64,000 nucleotides of DNA from Piscinibacter sp047600445 (GTDB taxonomy: Bacteria; Pseudomonadota; Gammaproteobacteria; Burkholderiales; Burkholderiaceae_C), in the NCBI RefSeq assembly GCF_047600445.1, contig NZ_JASGKT010000002.1, positions 2,046,001-2,110,000 on the forward strand, given 5' to 3'. A program made the position numbers and the translations under genes. The notes below the pieces were generated by a model. It saw only the letters and a program-made list of their open reading frames with translations. It did not search any database and was not told the DNA's origin. Positions 16,332-24,286 of the stretch are shown here, piece by piece (positions within the stretch are counted from its first letter, which is position 1; every line of letters begins with the position of its first letter).

Positions 16332-17381
16332 TCAGATCATCGCCGCCGGATCGACCAACTCCTCGGCGAAGCGCGTCACCTTGCGCGGCCGCAGGTGCAC
16401 CGCCGAGCCGGGCTGGAGGCCGAGGCGGTCGCGCAGCGCGAGGTATTCGGCGCGCGGCATCTCGACGTCGACGTAGCCGGCTTCGTCGACGCGGCGCAGT
16501 TCCAGCCGCGTGTTCGGCCCGACCGTGAGCGCCTGCGACAGCACCGCCGCGACCGCGCCCTCCTCGGCCGCCGCGACGATCTCCAGCTCGTGCGGGCGCA
16601 CGTAGCTGACCTCGCCGCCGGTGGCGCCGGGGCCGTGGCCGAAGCGGCCGTGGAACAGGTTCACGTCGCCGAGGAACTGCAGCACGAAAGGCGAGGCCGG
16701 GTGGTCGTAAACCTCGTCGGGCGTGCCCTGCTGCTCGATGCGGCCCTCGTTCATCACAACGATGCGGTCGGCGACTTCCATCGCCTCCTCCTGGTCGTGC
16801 GTGACGAACACGCTGGTCACGTGCATCTCGTCGTGCAGCCGGCGCAGCCAGCGGCGCAGCTCCTTGCGCACCTTCGCGTCCAGCGCACCGAAAGGCTCGT
16901 CGAGCAGCAGCACCTTGGGCTCCACCGCCAGCGCACGCGCCAGTGCGATGCGCTGGCGCTGGCCGCCGCTGAGCTGGTGCGGGTAGCGGTCGGCGATCCA
17001 GTCGAGCTGCACGAGCTTGAGCAGCTCGGTCACCTTGGCGCGGATGTCCTTCTCGCCCGGCCGCGTCGCCTTGGGCCGCACGCGCAGCCCGAAGGCGACG
17101 TTCTCGAAGATCGTCATGTGCGCGAAGAGGGCGTAGTGCTGGAACACGAAGCCGACGTGGCGCTGGCGCACGTCGGTGTGGGTGGCGTCCTCGCCGTGGA
17201 ACAGCACGGTGCCGCTGTCCGGCACCTCCAGCCCGGCGATGATGCGCAGCAGCGTGGTCTTGCCCGAGCCCGAAGGCCCGAGCAGCGCGACCAGCTCGCC
17301 GGCCGGGATGTCGAGGTCGAGCTTGTCGCAGACGACGGTCTTGCCGAAGCGCTTGTTCAGGTTGCGGATCTCGATGCTCAT
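16332..17381 (-). CDS. cysA: Sulfate/thiosulfate ABC transporter, ATP-binding subunit
   Basis: The product is 349 aa. Walker A GPSGSGKT is at 35-42, the signature LSGGQ at 137-141 and Walker B LLLDEP ends at 163, followed by the H-loop in VTHDQEEAME. The C-terminal TOBE-like part contains EVSYVRPHELEIV, as in CysA. It energises sulfate or thiosulfate uptake at the inner membrane. It is the last gene of sbp-sbp-cysT-cysW-cysA, starting 1 bp after cysW ends. Confidence 0.94.
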   Translation of the reverse strand: MSIEIRNLNKRFGKTVVCDKLDLDIPAGELVALLGPSGSGKTTLLRIIAGLEVPDSGTVLFHGEDATHTDVRQRHVGFVFQHYALFAHMTIFENVAFGLRVRPKATRPGEKDIRAKVTELLKLVQLDWIADRYPHQLSGGQRQRIALARALAVEPKVLLLDEPFGALDAKVRKELRRWLRRLHDEMHVTSVFVTHDQEEAMEVADRIVVMNEGRIEQQGTPDEVYDHPASPFVLQFLGDVNLFHGRFGHGPGATGGEVSYVRPHELEIVAAAEEGAVAAVLSQALTVGPNTRLELRRVDEAGYVDVEMPRAEYLALRDRLGLQPGSAVHLRPRKVTRFAEELVDPAAMI

Positions 17382-17382
17382 T

Positions 17383-18309
17383 TCATTCGCTCCGTTCGCC
17401 GGCCGTGCGTTTCTCGTTCTTCATGCGCTGCTCGACCAGGTACTTCAGCACCAGCGTCACCAGCGCCAGCAGCGCCAGCAGCGAGGCCACCGCGAAGGCG
17501 GCGGCGAACTGGTATTCGTTGTAGAGGATCTCGATGTGCAGCGGCATCGTGTTGGTCTGGCCGCGGATGTGGCCCGAGACCACGCTGACCGCGCCGAATT
17601 CGCCCATCGCGCGCGCGTTGCACAGGATCACGCCGTACAGCAGCGCCCATTTCACGTTCGGCAGCGTGACGCGGCGGAAGATCTGCCAGCCGTTCGCGCC
17701 GAGCACGCGCGCGGCCTCCTCCTGCTCGGTGCCCTGCGCCTGCATCAGCGGGATCAGCTCGCGCGCGACGAAGGGGAAGGTCACGAACACCGTGGCCAGC
17801 ACGATGCCCGGCACCGCGAAGACGACCTTCAGGTCGTGGTCGCGCAGCCACTCGCCGAACCAGCCCTGCAAGCCGAACACCAGCACATAGATCAGGCCGG
17901 CGATCACCGGGCTGACGGAGAACGGCAGGTCGATCAGCGTCAGCAGCACGTTCTTGCCGCGGAACTCGAACTTGGCGATGCACCAGGCCGCGGCGATGCC
18001 GAACACCAGGTTCAGCGGCACGCTGATCAGCGCGGCGATCAGCGTCAGCTTGATGGCCGCCAGCGCGTCGGGCTCGACGATCGCGGCGAGGTAGACGTCC
18101 CAGCCCTTCTTGAACGCCTCGGCGAACACGATGGCCAGCGGAATGAAGAGGAAGAAGGCGAGGAAGGCGAGCGCGGTGGCGATCAACAGCCACTTGACCC
18201 AGGCGGGCTCGGTGGTGGCGGCCTGGATCGGGCGCGGGGCCACACCGGTGGCTCGCGCCGGCGCTTCGACAGGCTCAGCGCGAACGGGGATGGACATGCT
18301 GCTGCTCAT
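17383..18309 (-). CDS. cysW: Sulfate ABC transporter permease CysW
   Basis: The product is 308 aa with about six membrane helices and the permease EAA loop EEAARVLGANGWQIFRRVTLP. The start overlaps the cysT stop by 4 bp. Residues 6-16 (SIPVRAEPVEA) are encoded by one arm of the dispersed repeat family (18261-18288), so the repeat has been absorbed into the cytoplasmic N-terminus. Translation could instead begin at Met5 (MSIPV) or within the region after the repeat. CysW pairs with CysT to form the channel for sulfate across the inner membrane. Confidence 0.92.
   Translation of the reverse strand: MSSSMSIPVRAEPVEAPARATGVAPRPIQAATTEPAWVKWLLIATALAFLAFFLFIPLAIVFAEAFKKGWDVYLAAIVEPDALAAIKLTLIAALISVPLNLVFGIAAAWCIAKFEFRGKNVLLTLIDLPFSVSPVIAGLIYVLVFGLQGWFGEWLRDHDLKVVFAVPGIVLATVFVTFPFVARELIPLMQAQGTEQEEAARVLGANGWQIFRRVTLPNVKWALLYGVILCNARAMGEFGAVSVVSGHIRGQTNTMPLHIEILYNEYQFAAAFAVASLLALLALVTLVLKYLVEQRMKNEKRTAGERSE
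18261..18288. repeat. Dispersed repeat half-copy inside the 5' end of cysW
   Basis: GCGCTTCGACAGGCTCAG followed by CGCGAACGGG matches one arm of the repeats at 7989, 8970, 27272 and 31539. On the cysW strand it is translated as part of the peptide PVRAEPVEA. Confidence 0.8.
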
Positions 18310-19139
18310 CGCCCCTGCCTCGCCCGCGTCCAGGCCTGCAGGCCGTTGATCGCCAGCAGCAGCACGAAGGCCGCCACCAGCATCACCACCGCGATGGCGG
18401 TGGCGCCGGGGTAGTCGTACTGCTCCAGCTTGGTGATGATGAGCAGCGGCGTGATCTCGCTGATCATCGGCATGTTGCCGGCGATGAAGATCACCGAGCC
18501 GTATTCGCCGAGTGCCCGCGCGAAGGCGAGCGCGAAGCCGGTCAGCAGCGCCGGCGTCAGGATCGGGAAGATCACCTTCTGGAAGGTCTGCCAGCGGTTC
18601 GCGCCCAGCGTCGCCGCGGCCTCCTCGACCTCCTTGTGCAGGTCTTCCAGCACCGGCTGCACGGTGCGCACCACGAACGGCAGGCCGATGAAGGTCAGCG
18701 CGACCAACACGCCCAGCGGCGTGAAGCTCACCTTGAAGGGCAGGAACTGGCCTATCCAGCCGTTGCCGGCGTACAGCGCCGTCAGCGCGATGCCGGCCAC
18801 CGCGGTGGGCAGCGCGAACGGCAGGTCGACCAGCGCATCGACCAGCCGCTTGAAGGGGAAGTCGTAGCGCACCAGCACCCACGCGACGACCAGGCCGAAG
18901 AAGGCGTTGAGGAAGGCCGCCGCGAGCGAGGCACCGAAGGTCAGCCGGTACGAGGCCAGCACGCGCGGCGAACTGACCGCATCCCAGAATGCCGGCCAGC
19001 TCATCGTGAAGGTCTTGAGGAAGGCCGCGCTGAGCGGGATCAGCACGATCAGCCCCAGGTACAGCAGCGTGAAGCCGAGCGCCAGGTCGAAGCCCGGCAG
19101 CACGCTGTGCCGCTTGAGCAGCGTCCGCGTGAAGATCAT
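18306..19139 (-). CDS. cysT: Sulfate ABC transporter permease CysT
   Basis: The product is 277 aa with about six transmembrane helices. The N-terminus HSVLPGFDLALGFTLLYLGLIVLIPLSA is typical of CysT/CysU. The EAA loop reads EEAAATLGANRWQTFQKVIFPILTPALL. It forms the heterodimeric channel with CysW. The ATG at 19139 overlaps the stop of the upstream sulfate-binding protein by 4 bp, and its own stop overlaps the cysW start, so the operon is translationally coupled. Confidence 0.93.
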   Translation of the reverse strand: MIFTRTLLKRHSVLPGFDLALGFTLLYLGLIVLIPLSAAFLKTFTMSWPAFWDAVSSPRVLASYRLTFGASLAAAFLNAFFGLVVAWVLVRYDFPFKRLVDALVDLPFALPTAVAGIALTALYAGNGWIGQFLPFKVSFTPLGVLVALTFIGLPFVVRTVQPVLEDLHKEVEEAAATLGANRWQTFQKVIFPILTPALLTGFALAFARALGEYGSVIFIAGNMPMISEITPLLIITKLEQYDYPGATAIAVVMLVAAFVLLLAINGLQAWTRARQGR

Positions 19140-20164
19140 CGCTTCTTCGCCCGCGCGATGACCTGGTCGTACAGGCCGCCGTCGTCGAAGTGCTCCTTCT
19201 GCGCCTTCTTCCAGCCGCCGAACACCTCGTCGACAGTGAAGGCGTTCACCTTGGGGAAGTCCTTCGCATGCTTCGCCAACACCTTGGCATTGCGCGGGCG
19301 CAGATGGTGCCTGGCGGCGACCTCCTGGCCCTCGTCGGACCACAGGTACTCGAGGTACGCCTCGGCCTCGGTGCGCGTGCCGCGCCGGTCGATCACCTTG
19401 TCGACCACACTCACCGGGTTCTCGGCCAGCACCGTCCAGGTCGGATAGACCACCTCGAAGTCGCCGCCGAACTCGCGCTTGATCAGCGGCACCTCGCTCT
19501 CGAAGGTGACCAGCGCATCGCCCAACTGGCGCTGCGCGAAGGTGGTGGTGGCGCCGCGGCCGCCGCCGTCGAGCACCGGCACGTTGGCGAAGATGCGCTC
19601 CACCAGCGCCTGCGCGGCCGCCGGCGCCACGCCGTTCTTCAGCGCCGCGCCCCAGGCGGCCAGATAGGTGTAGCGGCCGTTGCCCGAGGTCTTGGGGTTG
19701 GGGATGATCACAGACAGCCCCGGCTTGCCGAGATCGTTCCATTCGCCGATCTGCTTCGGGTTGCCCTTGCGCACCAGGATCACCGATATGGAGGTGGTCG
19801 GCGAGGCGTTGTCCGGCAGCCGCTTGGCCCAGTCGGCCGGGATCAGCGCGCCGCGCTCGGCCAGCAGGTCGATGTCGTTGGCCTGGTTCATCGTGATGAC
19901 GTCGGCCTCCAGGCCCTCGACCACGCTGCGCGCCTGGCGGCTGGAGCCGCCGTGCGACTGGTTGAGCGTCAGTTCGGCGCCGGCGGTCTTCTTCCAGTGC
20001 GCGGCGAAGACGGCGTTGTAGTCCTTGTAGAACTCGCGCGAGACGTCGTAGCTGACGTTCAGCAGCGTCTTGGCGGCGGTCGGGCCGGCCTGCGCGAAGG
20101 CCGGCGGCGAGGATGCGAGGGCGGCCAGCGCCAGCAGCGCGGCGCGTCGGGTCGTGAAGGTCAT
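19136..20164 (-). CDS. sbp: Sulfate-binding periplasmic protein (second copy)
   Basis: The product is 342 aa. A signal peptide covers about residues 1-25 (RRAALLALAALASSPPAFA). The mature part is the Sbp/CysP fold with TLLNVSYDVSREFYKDYNAVFAAHW, LNQSHGGSSRQARSVVEGLEADV, IPNPKTSGNGRYTYLAAW and VDEVFGGWKKAQKEHF. It binds sulfate or thiosulfate in the periplasm and delivers it to CysTWA. It is clearly paralogous to the gene at 20200, 35 bp upstream, but differs at many positions. One may favour thiosulfate (inference). Confidence 0.93.
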   Translation of the reverse strand: MTFTTRRAALLALAALASSPPAFAQAGPTAAKTLLNVSYDVSREFYKDYNAVFAAHWKKTAGAELTLNQSHGGSSRQARSVVEGLEADVITMNQANDIDLLAERGALIPADWAKRLPDNASPTTSISVILVRKGNPKQIGEWNDLGKPGLSVIIPNPKTSGNGRYTYLAAWGAALKNGVAPAAAQALVERIFANVPVLDGGGRGATTTFAQRQLGDALVTFESEVPLIKREFGGDFEVVYPTWTVLAENPVSVVDKVIDRRGTRTEAEAYLEYLWSDEGQEVAARHHLRPRNAKVLAKHAKDFPKVNAFTVDEVFGGWKKAQKEHFDDGGLYDQVIARAKKR

Positions 20165-20199
20165 GACGGATCGGGGCTCGGGGTGCGTGCGTCCTCGCC

Positions 20200-21216
20200 T
20201 CACTTGCGGGTGTAGATCTGGTCGAACACGCCGCCGTCGCCGAAGTGGGTCTTCTGCGCCTGGGTCCAGCCGCCGAACACCTCGTCGATGGTGAACAGGT
20301 TCACCTTCGGGAACTGCTTCTCGTACTTCGCCGCGACCTTCGGGTCGGTCGGCCGGTAGAAGTTGCGCGCCGCGATCTCCTGGCCTTCCGGCGTGTAGAG
20401 GTATTGCAGGTAGGCCTGGGCCACGTCGCGCGTGCCCTTCTTGTCGGCCACCTTGTCGACCAGCGCCACCGGCGGCTCGGCCAGGATGCTCTGCGGCGGG
20501 TAGACGATGTCGAACTTGTCGGCGCCGAACTCCTTGATCGACAGGTGCGCCTCGTTCTCCCAGGCCAGCAGCACGTCGCCGACGCCGCGCTCGGCGAAGG
20601 TCACCGTCGAGCCGCGCGCGCCCGAGTCGAGCACCGGCACGTTGGCGAACAGTTTGGCGACGAAGTCGCGCGCCTTGGCGTCGTTGCCGCCAGGCTGCTT
20701 CAGCGCGAAGCCGTAGGCGGCCAGGTAGCCCCAGCGCGCCCCGCCCGAGGTCTTGGGGTTGGCGGTGATCACCGAGACGCCGGGCTTGACCAGATCGTCC
20801 CAGTTCCTGATGCCCTTCGGGTTGCCCTTGCGCACCAGGAAGATGTAGGTTGAGGTGTAGGGCGCGCTGTTTTGCGGCAGGCGCTTCTGCCAGTCGGCGG
20901 GCAGGAGTTTCGCCTTCTCGGCGATCTCGTCGATGTCGTAGGCCAGCGCGAGCGTGACCACGTCGGCCTCCAGGCCGTCGATCACCGAGCGCGCCTGCTT
21001 GCCCGAGCCGCCGTGGCTCTGCTTGACCGTGACGGTGTCGCCGGTCTTGCCCTTCCAGTGGGCGGAGAAGGCCTTGTTGAAGTCGACGTACAGCTCGCGC
21101 GTCGGGTCGTAGGAGACGTTGAGCAGCGTCACGTCCTTGGCCGGCGCGGCGCCGGCGAATGCGGCGAGGCCGGCGGTGACGAAGAGGGTGTGCAGGAGTC
21201 GGGTGGTGTGCTTCAT
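20200..21216 (-). CDS. sbp: Sulfate-binding periplasmic protein (first copy, promoter-proximal)
   Basis: The product is 338 aa. The signal peptide spans about residues 1-26 (LLHTLFVTAGLAAFAGAAPA). The mature part has LLNVSYDPTRELYVDFNKAF, VKQSHGGSGKQARSVIDGLEADV and ANPKTSGGARWGYLAAYG, as in Sbp. It is the first gene of the cys transport operon. The 74-bp gap upstream, before the hydrolase gene, should hold the CysB-dependent promoter, although no clear box was identified. It has a paralogue directly downstream. Confidence 0.93.
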   Translation of the reverse strand: MKHTTRLLHTLFVTAGLAAFAGAAPAKDVTLLNVSYDPTRELYVDFNKAFSAHWKGKTGDTVTVKQSHGGSGKQARSVIDGLEADVVTLALAYDIDEIAEKAKLLPADWQKRLPQNSAPYTSTYIFLVRKGNPKGIRNWDDLVKPGVSVITANPKTSGGARWGYLAAYGFALKQPGGNDAKARDFVAKLFANVPVLDSGARGSTVTFAERGVGDVLLAWENEAHLSIKEFGADKFDIVYPPQSILAEPPVALVDKVADKKGTRDVAQAYLQYLYTPEGQEIAARNFYRPTDPKVAAKYEKQFPKVNLFTIDEVFGGWTQAQKTHFGDGGVFDQIYTRK

Positions 21217-21290
21217 GGGCCGGGATGCTAGGAAGCGCATCCCGGCCTGGGAACGAAGGAAACCGACGCTGCTTATGCGGCTTTCGCGCT

Positions 21291-21881
21291 TCAGACCGCG
21301 AACGACCACTCGCCCCACTCGGCATGCGCGATGCGCTGCTCGCGCGCGGCGCGCTGCAAGGCCGTCTGCACCCAGCGCGAGGCCAGCGGCAGCGGGCCGT
21401 GGCCCGACTCGACGTTGATGTGGCCGGCGTCGCCGAGGTTGACGAAGTGGCTGCCCCAGCGCTGCGCCCAGCGGCGCGCGCTGGCGGGTTTCATCCACGG
21501 GTCGGTGTCGCTGGCGACCAGCGTGGTGCTGCGCGGCAGGCGCTGCGGCGGCAGCCGGCCGGCGATGCCGAAGCGGTCCGGCTCGGCCGGCGCCACCAGC
21601 AGCGCCGCGACGACCGGCGAATCGGGCTGCTGCGCGAGATGCCGGGCCAGCGCCAGGCAGCCGAAGCTGTGCGCCACCGCGACGAAGCGGCGCCCGCCGC
21701 CCAGCGCCGCGACGTGGGTGATGCGTTCGGCCCAGCGCTCGAGGTCGGGCTCGGACCAGTCGCGCTGCCTGACGCGCAGCGCATCGCGGTGCTGCGCCTG
21801 CAGCCAGCTCTGCCAGTGGCCGGGGCCGCTGTCGTTCAGCCCGGGCACCACCAGCAGGCGCGGCGGCTCAAAGCGCGGCAA
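21291..21881 (-). CDS. RBBP9/YdeN-type alpha/beta hydrolase
   Basis: The product is 196 aa. The serine-hydrolase core is visible: VVPGLNDSGPGHWQSWLQ at the N-terminus, the nucleophile elbow VAHSFGCLA (G-x-S-x-G degenerated to H-S-F-G), the acidic residue region ASDTDPWM and the catalytic His in LGDAGHINVESGHG. This matches the RBBP9/YdeN family of small serine hydrolases of unknown physiological substrate. Its start overlaps the 3' end of the Mop gene by 14 bp, and it precedes the sulfate operon on the same strand. Confidence 0.85.
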   Translation of the reverse strand: MPRFEPPRLLVVPGLNDSGPGHWQSWLQAQHRDALRVRQRDWSEPDLERWAERITHVAALGGGRRFVAVAHSFGCLALARHLAQQPDSPVVAALLVAPAEPDRFGIAGRLPPQRLPRSTTLVASDTDPWMKPASARRWAQRWGSHFVNLGDAGHINVESGHGPLPLASRWVQTALQRAAREQRIAHAEWGEWSFAV

Positions 21882-22086
21882 TCGACACCTCGGTCGACTT
21901 GACCAGCGCGATCACCTCCTTGCCGACCGCGAGCCTCAGTTCCTTGACCGAGCGCGTCGTGATGACCGAGGTGACGACCAGGCCCTGCGCCGTCTCGACG
22001 TCGATCTCGGAGACCACCGGGCCTTCGATGATCTCCTTGACCTTGCCTCGGAACTGGTTGCGGACGTTGATGGCGGTGATGCTCAT
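21868..22086 (-). CDS. Molybdopterin-binding Mop/TOBE-domain protein
   Basis: The product is 72 aa, a single Mop domain: INVRNQFRGKVKEIIEGPVVSEID, then VVTSVITTRSVKELRLAVGKEVIALVKSTEVSI. Such molbindins oligomerise and store or buffer molybdate or related oxyanions in the cytoplasm. It lies upstream of the sulfate transporter genes, and sulfate, tungstate and molybdate are similar oxyanions. The overlap with the hydrolase gene suggests co-expression. AAAGGCGCCGCAGC precedes the ATG. Confidence 0.9.
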   Translation of the reverse strand: MSITAINVRNQFRGKVKEIIEGPVVSEIDVETAQGLVVTSVITTRSVKELRLAVGKEVIALVKSTEVSIAAL

Positions 22087-22203
22087 GCTGCGGCGCCTTT
22101 CTGCGGGGGGGTGAGGACGATGAAACCCTCACTCTAGGCAGGCGCGGCGCGGCGGGGAACGAACGAATCCGCCGCTGCAAATGCGCGCCGCGCATGAGCC
22201 GCT

Positions 22204-22707
22204 TCAATGCCCCGCGTGCGGCGCCCCGTGCGGCGCGGCCGCGGCGCCGAGCACGGCCGGGTCGAGCATGCCGAAGATCATCGCGACGTGCGCCACGACG
22301 AGAAAGGCCGCCACCGCCAGCGCGTGCCGCGCCAGGCGCGTCTCGGTGCTCCAGCCCGTGCCGATCCAGCGCAGGTCGATCAGCGCCATCGCGCCCAGCG
22401 GCAGCACGCCGGCCAGGTAGGAGCCCACCGCGATCACGTCGGCCGGGCCGCGCCATTCGCCGCCGCGCGTCAGCGGCAGCACGGCGTTGACCATCAGGTA
22501 GACGAACACGACGGCGAAGTACGCGCCGGCGGCGACGCTCGCCGCGCGGTTGACGTTCACCAGCGTGCCGCCGGCGGGCCGGTGCAGCAGGATGAACAGC
22601 TCGGTGATGGCCACCGTCTCGGCGAGGACGACGGGCACCGCCATGAAGAGGATCAGGTTCCAGGGCTGGTTCTCGGCCAGCAGTTGCATGTAATGGGTCA
22701 TGTTCAT
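22204..22707 (-). CDS. Integral membrane protein of unknown function (DUF6803-like)
   Basis: The product is 167 aa with four or five hydrophobic segments, roughly residues 18-40, 55-75, 85-107 and 128-150, and a His-rich end (HGAPHAGH). The start MNMTHYMQLLAENQPWNLILFMAVPV was chosen because the upstream in-frame sequence is proline/arginine-rich and not membrane-like. No function can be assigned. The His-rich tail and the His/Cys-rich secreted protein encoded just upstream suggest a link to metal handling, perhaps copper (inference). Confidence 0.7.
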   Translation of the reverse strand: MNMTHYMQLLAENQPWNLILFMAVPVVLAETVAITELFILLHRPAGGTLVNVNRAASVAAGAYFAVVFVYLMVNAVLPLTRGGEWRGPADVIAVGSYLAGVLPLGAMALIDLRWIGTGWSTETRLARHALAVAAFLVVAHVAMIFGMLDPAVLGAAAAPHGAPHAGH

Positions 22708-22798
22708 GATCGAAAGCTCACAGCCAGGTTCGTTCGCGCCGCGCATGAAGGCGCGCGGCGTTTCCGGTTCAACGGGGAAAGGGAGGAACGGAAGAACC

Positions 22799-23158
22799 TC
22801 AGGCCGTCGGCGGCGGCGGCTCGGGCGCGATGGTGCGGCCGGGCGGAATGGCCTCGTCGATGCACGGCCGCGAGCGCACGGCGGCACGCGCCACGCCGCT
22901 CACGGCGGGAGCGGCCGCCGCCGGCGCGCAGGCCGCCGCGCAGGCGGCGGCGCAGGCGCTGGTCTGGCCGCAGTGCTCGGGTTCGGCATCGTGCGGCGCG
23001 GCGGCAGCGGCATCGCCGTGCGCGTGCGCACAGGGCTCGTCGGCGGGAGCCTCGGCGGTCACCGCGATTGCCGGCGACACCGCCAGCGCCGCGCGCAGGC
23101 CGAGCGGCCCCGCCAGGACGAGGCCGGTCACGAGCAGCAGGATGCGCCAGTGGTGCAT
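22799..23158 (-). CDS. Small secreted His/Cys-containing protein, hypothetical
   Basis: The product is 119 aa. It begins MHHWRILLLVTGLVLAGPLGLRA, a good signal peptide or membrane anchor. The mature part is low in complexity, with clusters PCAHAHGDAAAAAPHDAEPEHCG and repeated ACAAACAAAC that could bind soft metals. It ends in RPCIDEAIPPGRTIAPEPPPP. No family is recognised. It lies between the membrane-protein gene and cbbA on the same strand. The alanine-rich composition makes a spurious frame possible, but the signal peptide argues for a real gene. Confidence 0.5.
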   Translation of the reverse strand: MHHWRILLLVTGLVLAGPLGLRAALAVSPAIAVTAEAPADEPCAHAHGDAAAAAPHDAEPEHCGQTSACAAACAAACAPAAAAPAVSGVARAAVRSRPCIDEAIPPGRTIAPEPPPPTA

Positions 23159-23229
23159 GCCGCGAGCATACGGCCTGCCGGGCAGCCGCGGCATGACGCC
23201 CGTCAGATCACGCCACGACGGACGGCGCC

Positions 23230-24267
23230 TCAGGCATACACCCGCGCCTGCGCCTCCAGCGCCACCGGCCGGATGCGCGAGGCCATGCCCGCGCAGCCGA
23301 AGGCCTCGAAGCGCGCCACGCACACGTCGCGCGCCGCGGCGATGGCGTCCTTGAGGAACTTGCGCGGGTCGAACTCGCTGGTGTCCTTGGCCATCGCGCG
23401 GCGCATCGCGCCGGTCATCGCCAGGCGGATGTCGGTGTCGATGTTGACCTTGCGCACGCCGTGGCGTATGCCTTCCTGGATTTCCTCGACCGGCACGCCG
23501 TAGGTCTCGCGGATGTCGCCACCGTGTTCGCGGATGATCGCCAGCCACTCCTGCGGCACCGACGACGAGCCGTGCATCACCAGGTGCGTGTTCGGGATCT
23601 TCGCGTGGATCTGCTTGATGCGCGCTATCGCCAGGATGTCGCCGGTGGGCTTGCGGGTGAACTTGTAGGCGCCGTGGCTGGTGCCGATGGCGATGGCCAG
23701 CGCGTCGACGCCGGTCTGCCTGACGAAATCGGCCGCCTGGTCGGGGTCGGTCAGCAGTTGCTCGTGGCTGAGCGTGCCGGCCGCGCCGACGCCGTCTTCC
23801 TCGCCGGCCTGGCCCGACTCCAGCGAGCCCAGGCAGCCCAGCTCGCCCTCCACCGACACGCCCACCGCATGCGCCATCTCGCAGACGCGGCGCGTCACGT
23901 CCACGTTGTACTCGTAGCTGGCCGGCGTCTTGGCGTCCTCGCGCAGCGAGCCGTCCATCATCACGCTGGTGAAGCCGCTGCGGATGCTTTGCAGGCACAC
24001 CGCCGGGCTGGCGCCGTGGTCCTGGTGCATCACGATCGGGATGTCGGGGTACATCTCGACCGCCGCTTCCACCATCTTGCGCAGGAAGGGCTCGCCGGCG
24101 TATTTGCGCGCGCCGGCCGAGGCTTGCAGGATGACCGGACTGTCGGTCTTCCGCGCGGCTTGCAGGATGGCCTGGATCTGCTCCAGGTTGTTGACGTTGA
24201 AGGCCGGCACGCCGTAGCCGTGCTCGGCGGCGTGGTCCAGCAACTGGCGCAGGGAGATCATGGCCAT
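23230..24267 (-). CDS. cbbA: Fructose-bisphosphate aldolase class II (Calvin cycle type)
   Basis: The product is 345 aa, a zinc-dependent aldolase. The metal and substrate motifs are VMHQDHGASPAVC, VSVEGELGCLGSLE, IGTSHGAYKF, VMHGSSSVPQEW and the C-terminal VNIDTDIRLAMTGAMRR. It makes fructose-1,6-bisphosphate and sedoheptulose-1,7-bisphosphate in the Calvin cycle. It is the last gene of the cbb operon, 19 bp after cbbT. The start MAMISLRQLLDHAAEHGYGVPAFNVNN is standard; AGGAGCC precedes it. Confidence 0.94.
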   Translation of the reverse strand: MAMISLRQLLDHAAEHGYGVPAFNVNNLEQIQAILQAARKTDSPVILQASAGARKYAGEPFLRKMVEAAVEMYPDIPIVMHQDHGASPAVCLQSIRSGFTSVMMDGSLREDAKTPASYEYNVDVTRRVCEMAHAVGVSVEGELGCLGSLESGQAGEEDGVGAAGTLSHEQLLTDPDQAADFVRQTGVDALAIAIGTSHGAYKFTRKPTGDILAIARIKQIHAKIPNTHLVMHGSSSVPQEWLAIIREHGGDIRETYGVPVEEIQEGIRHGVRKVNIDTDIRLAMTGAMRRAMAKDTSEFDPRKFLKDAIAAARDVCVARFEAFGCAGMASRIRPVALEAQARVYA

Positions 24268-24286
24268 CAGAAGGCTCCTGGAAAGT

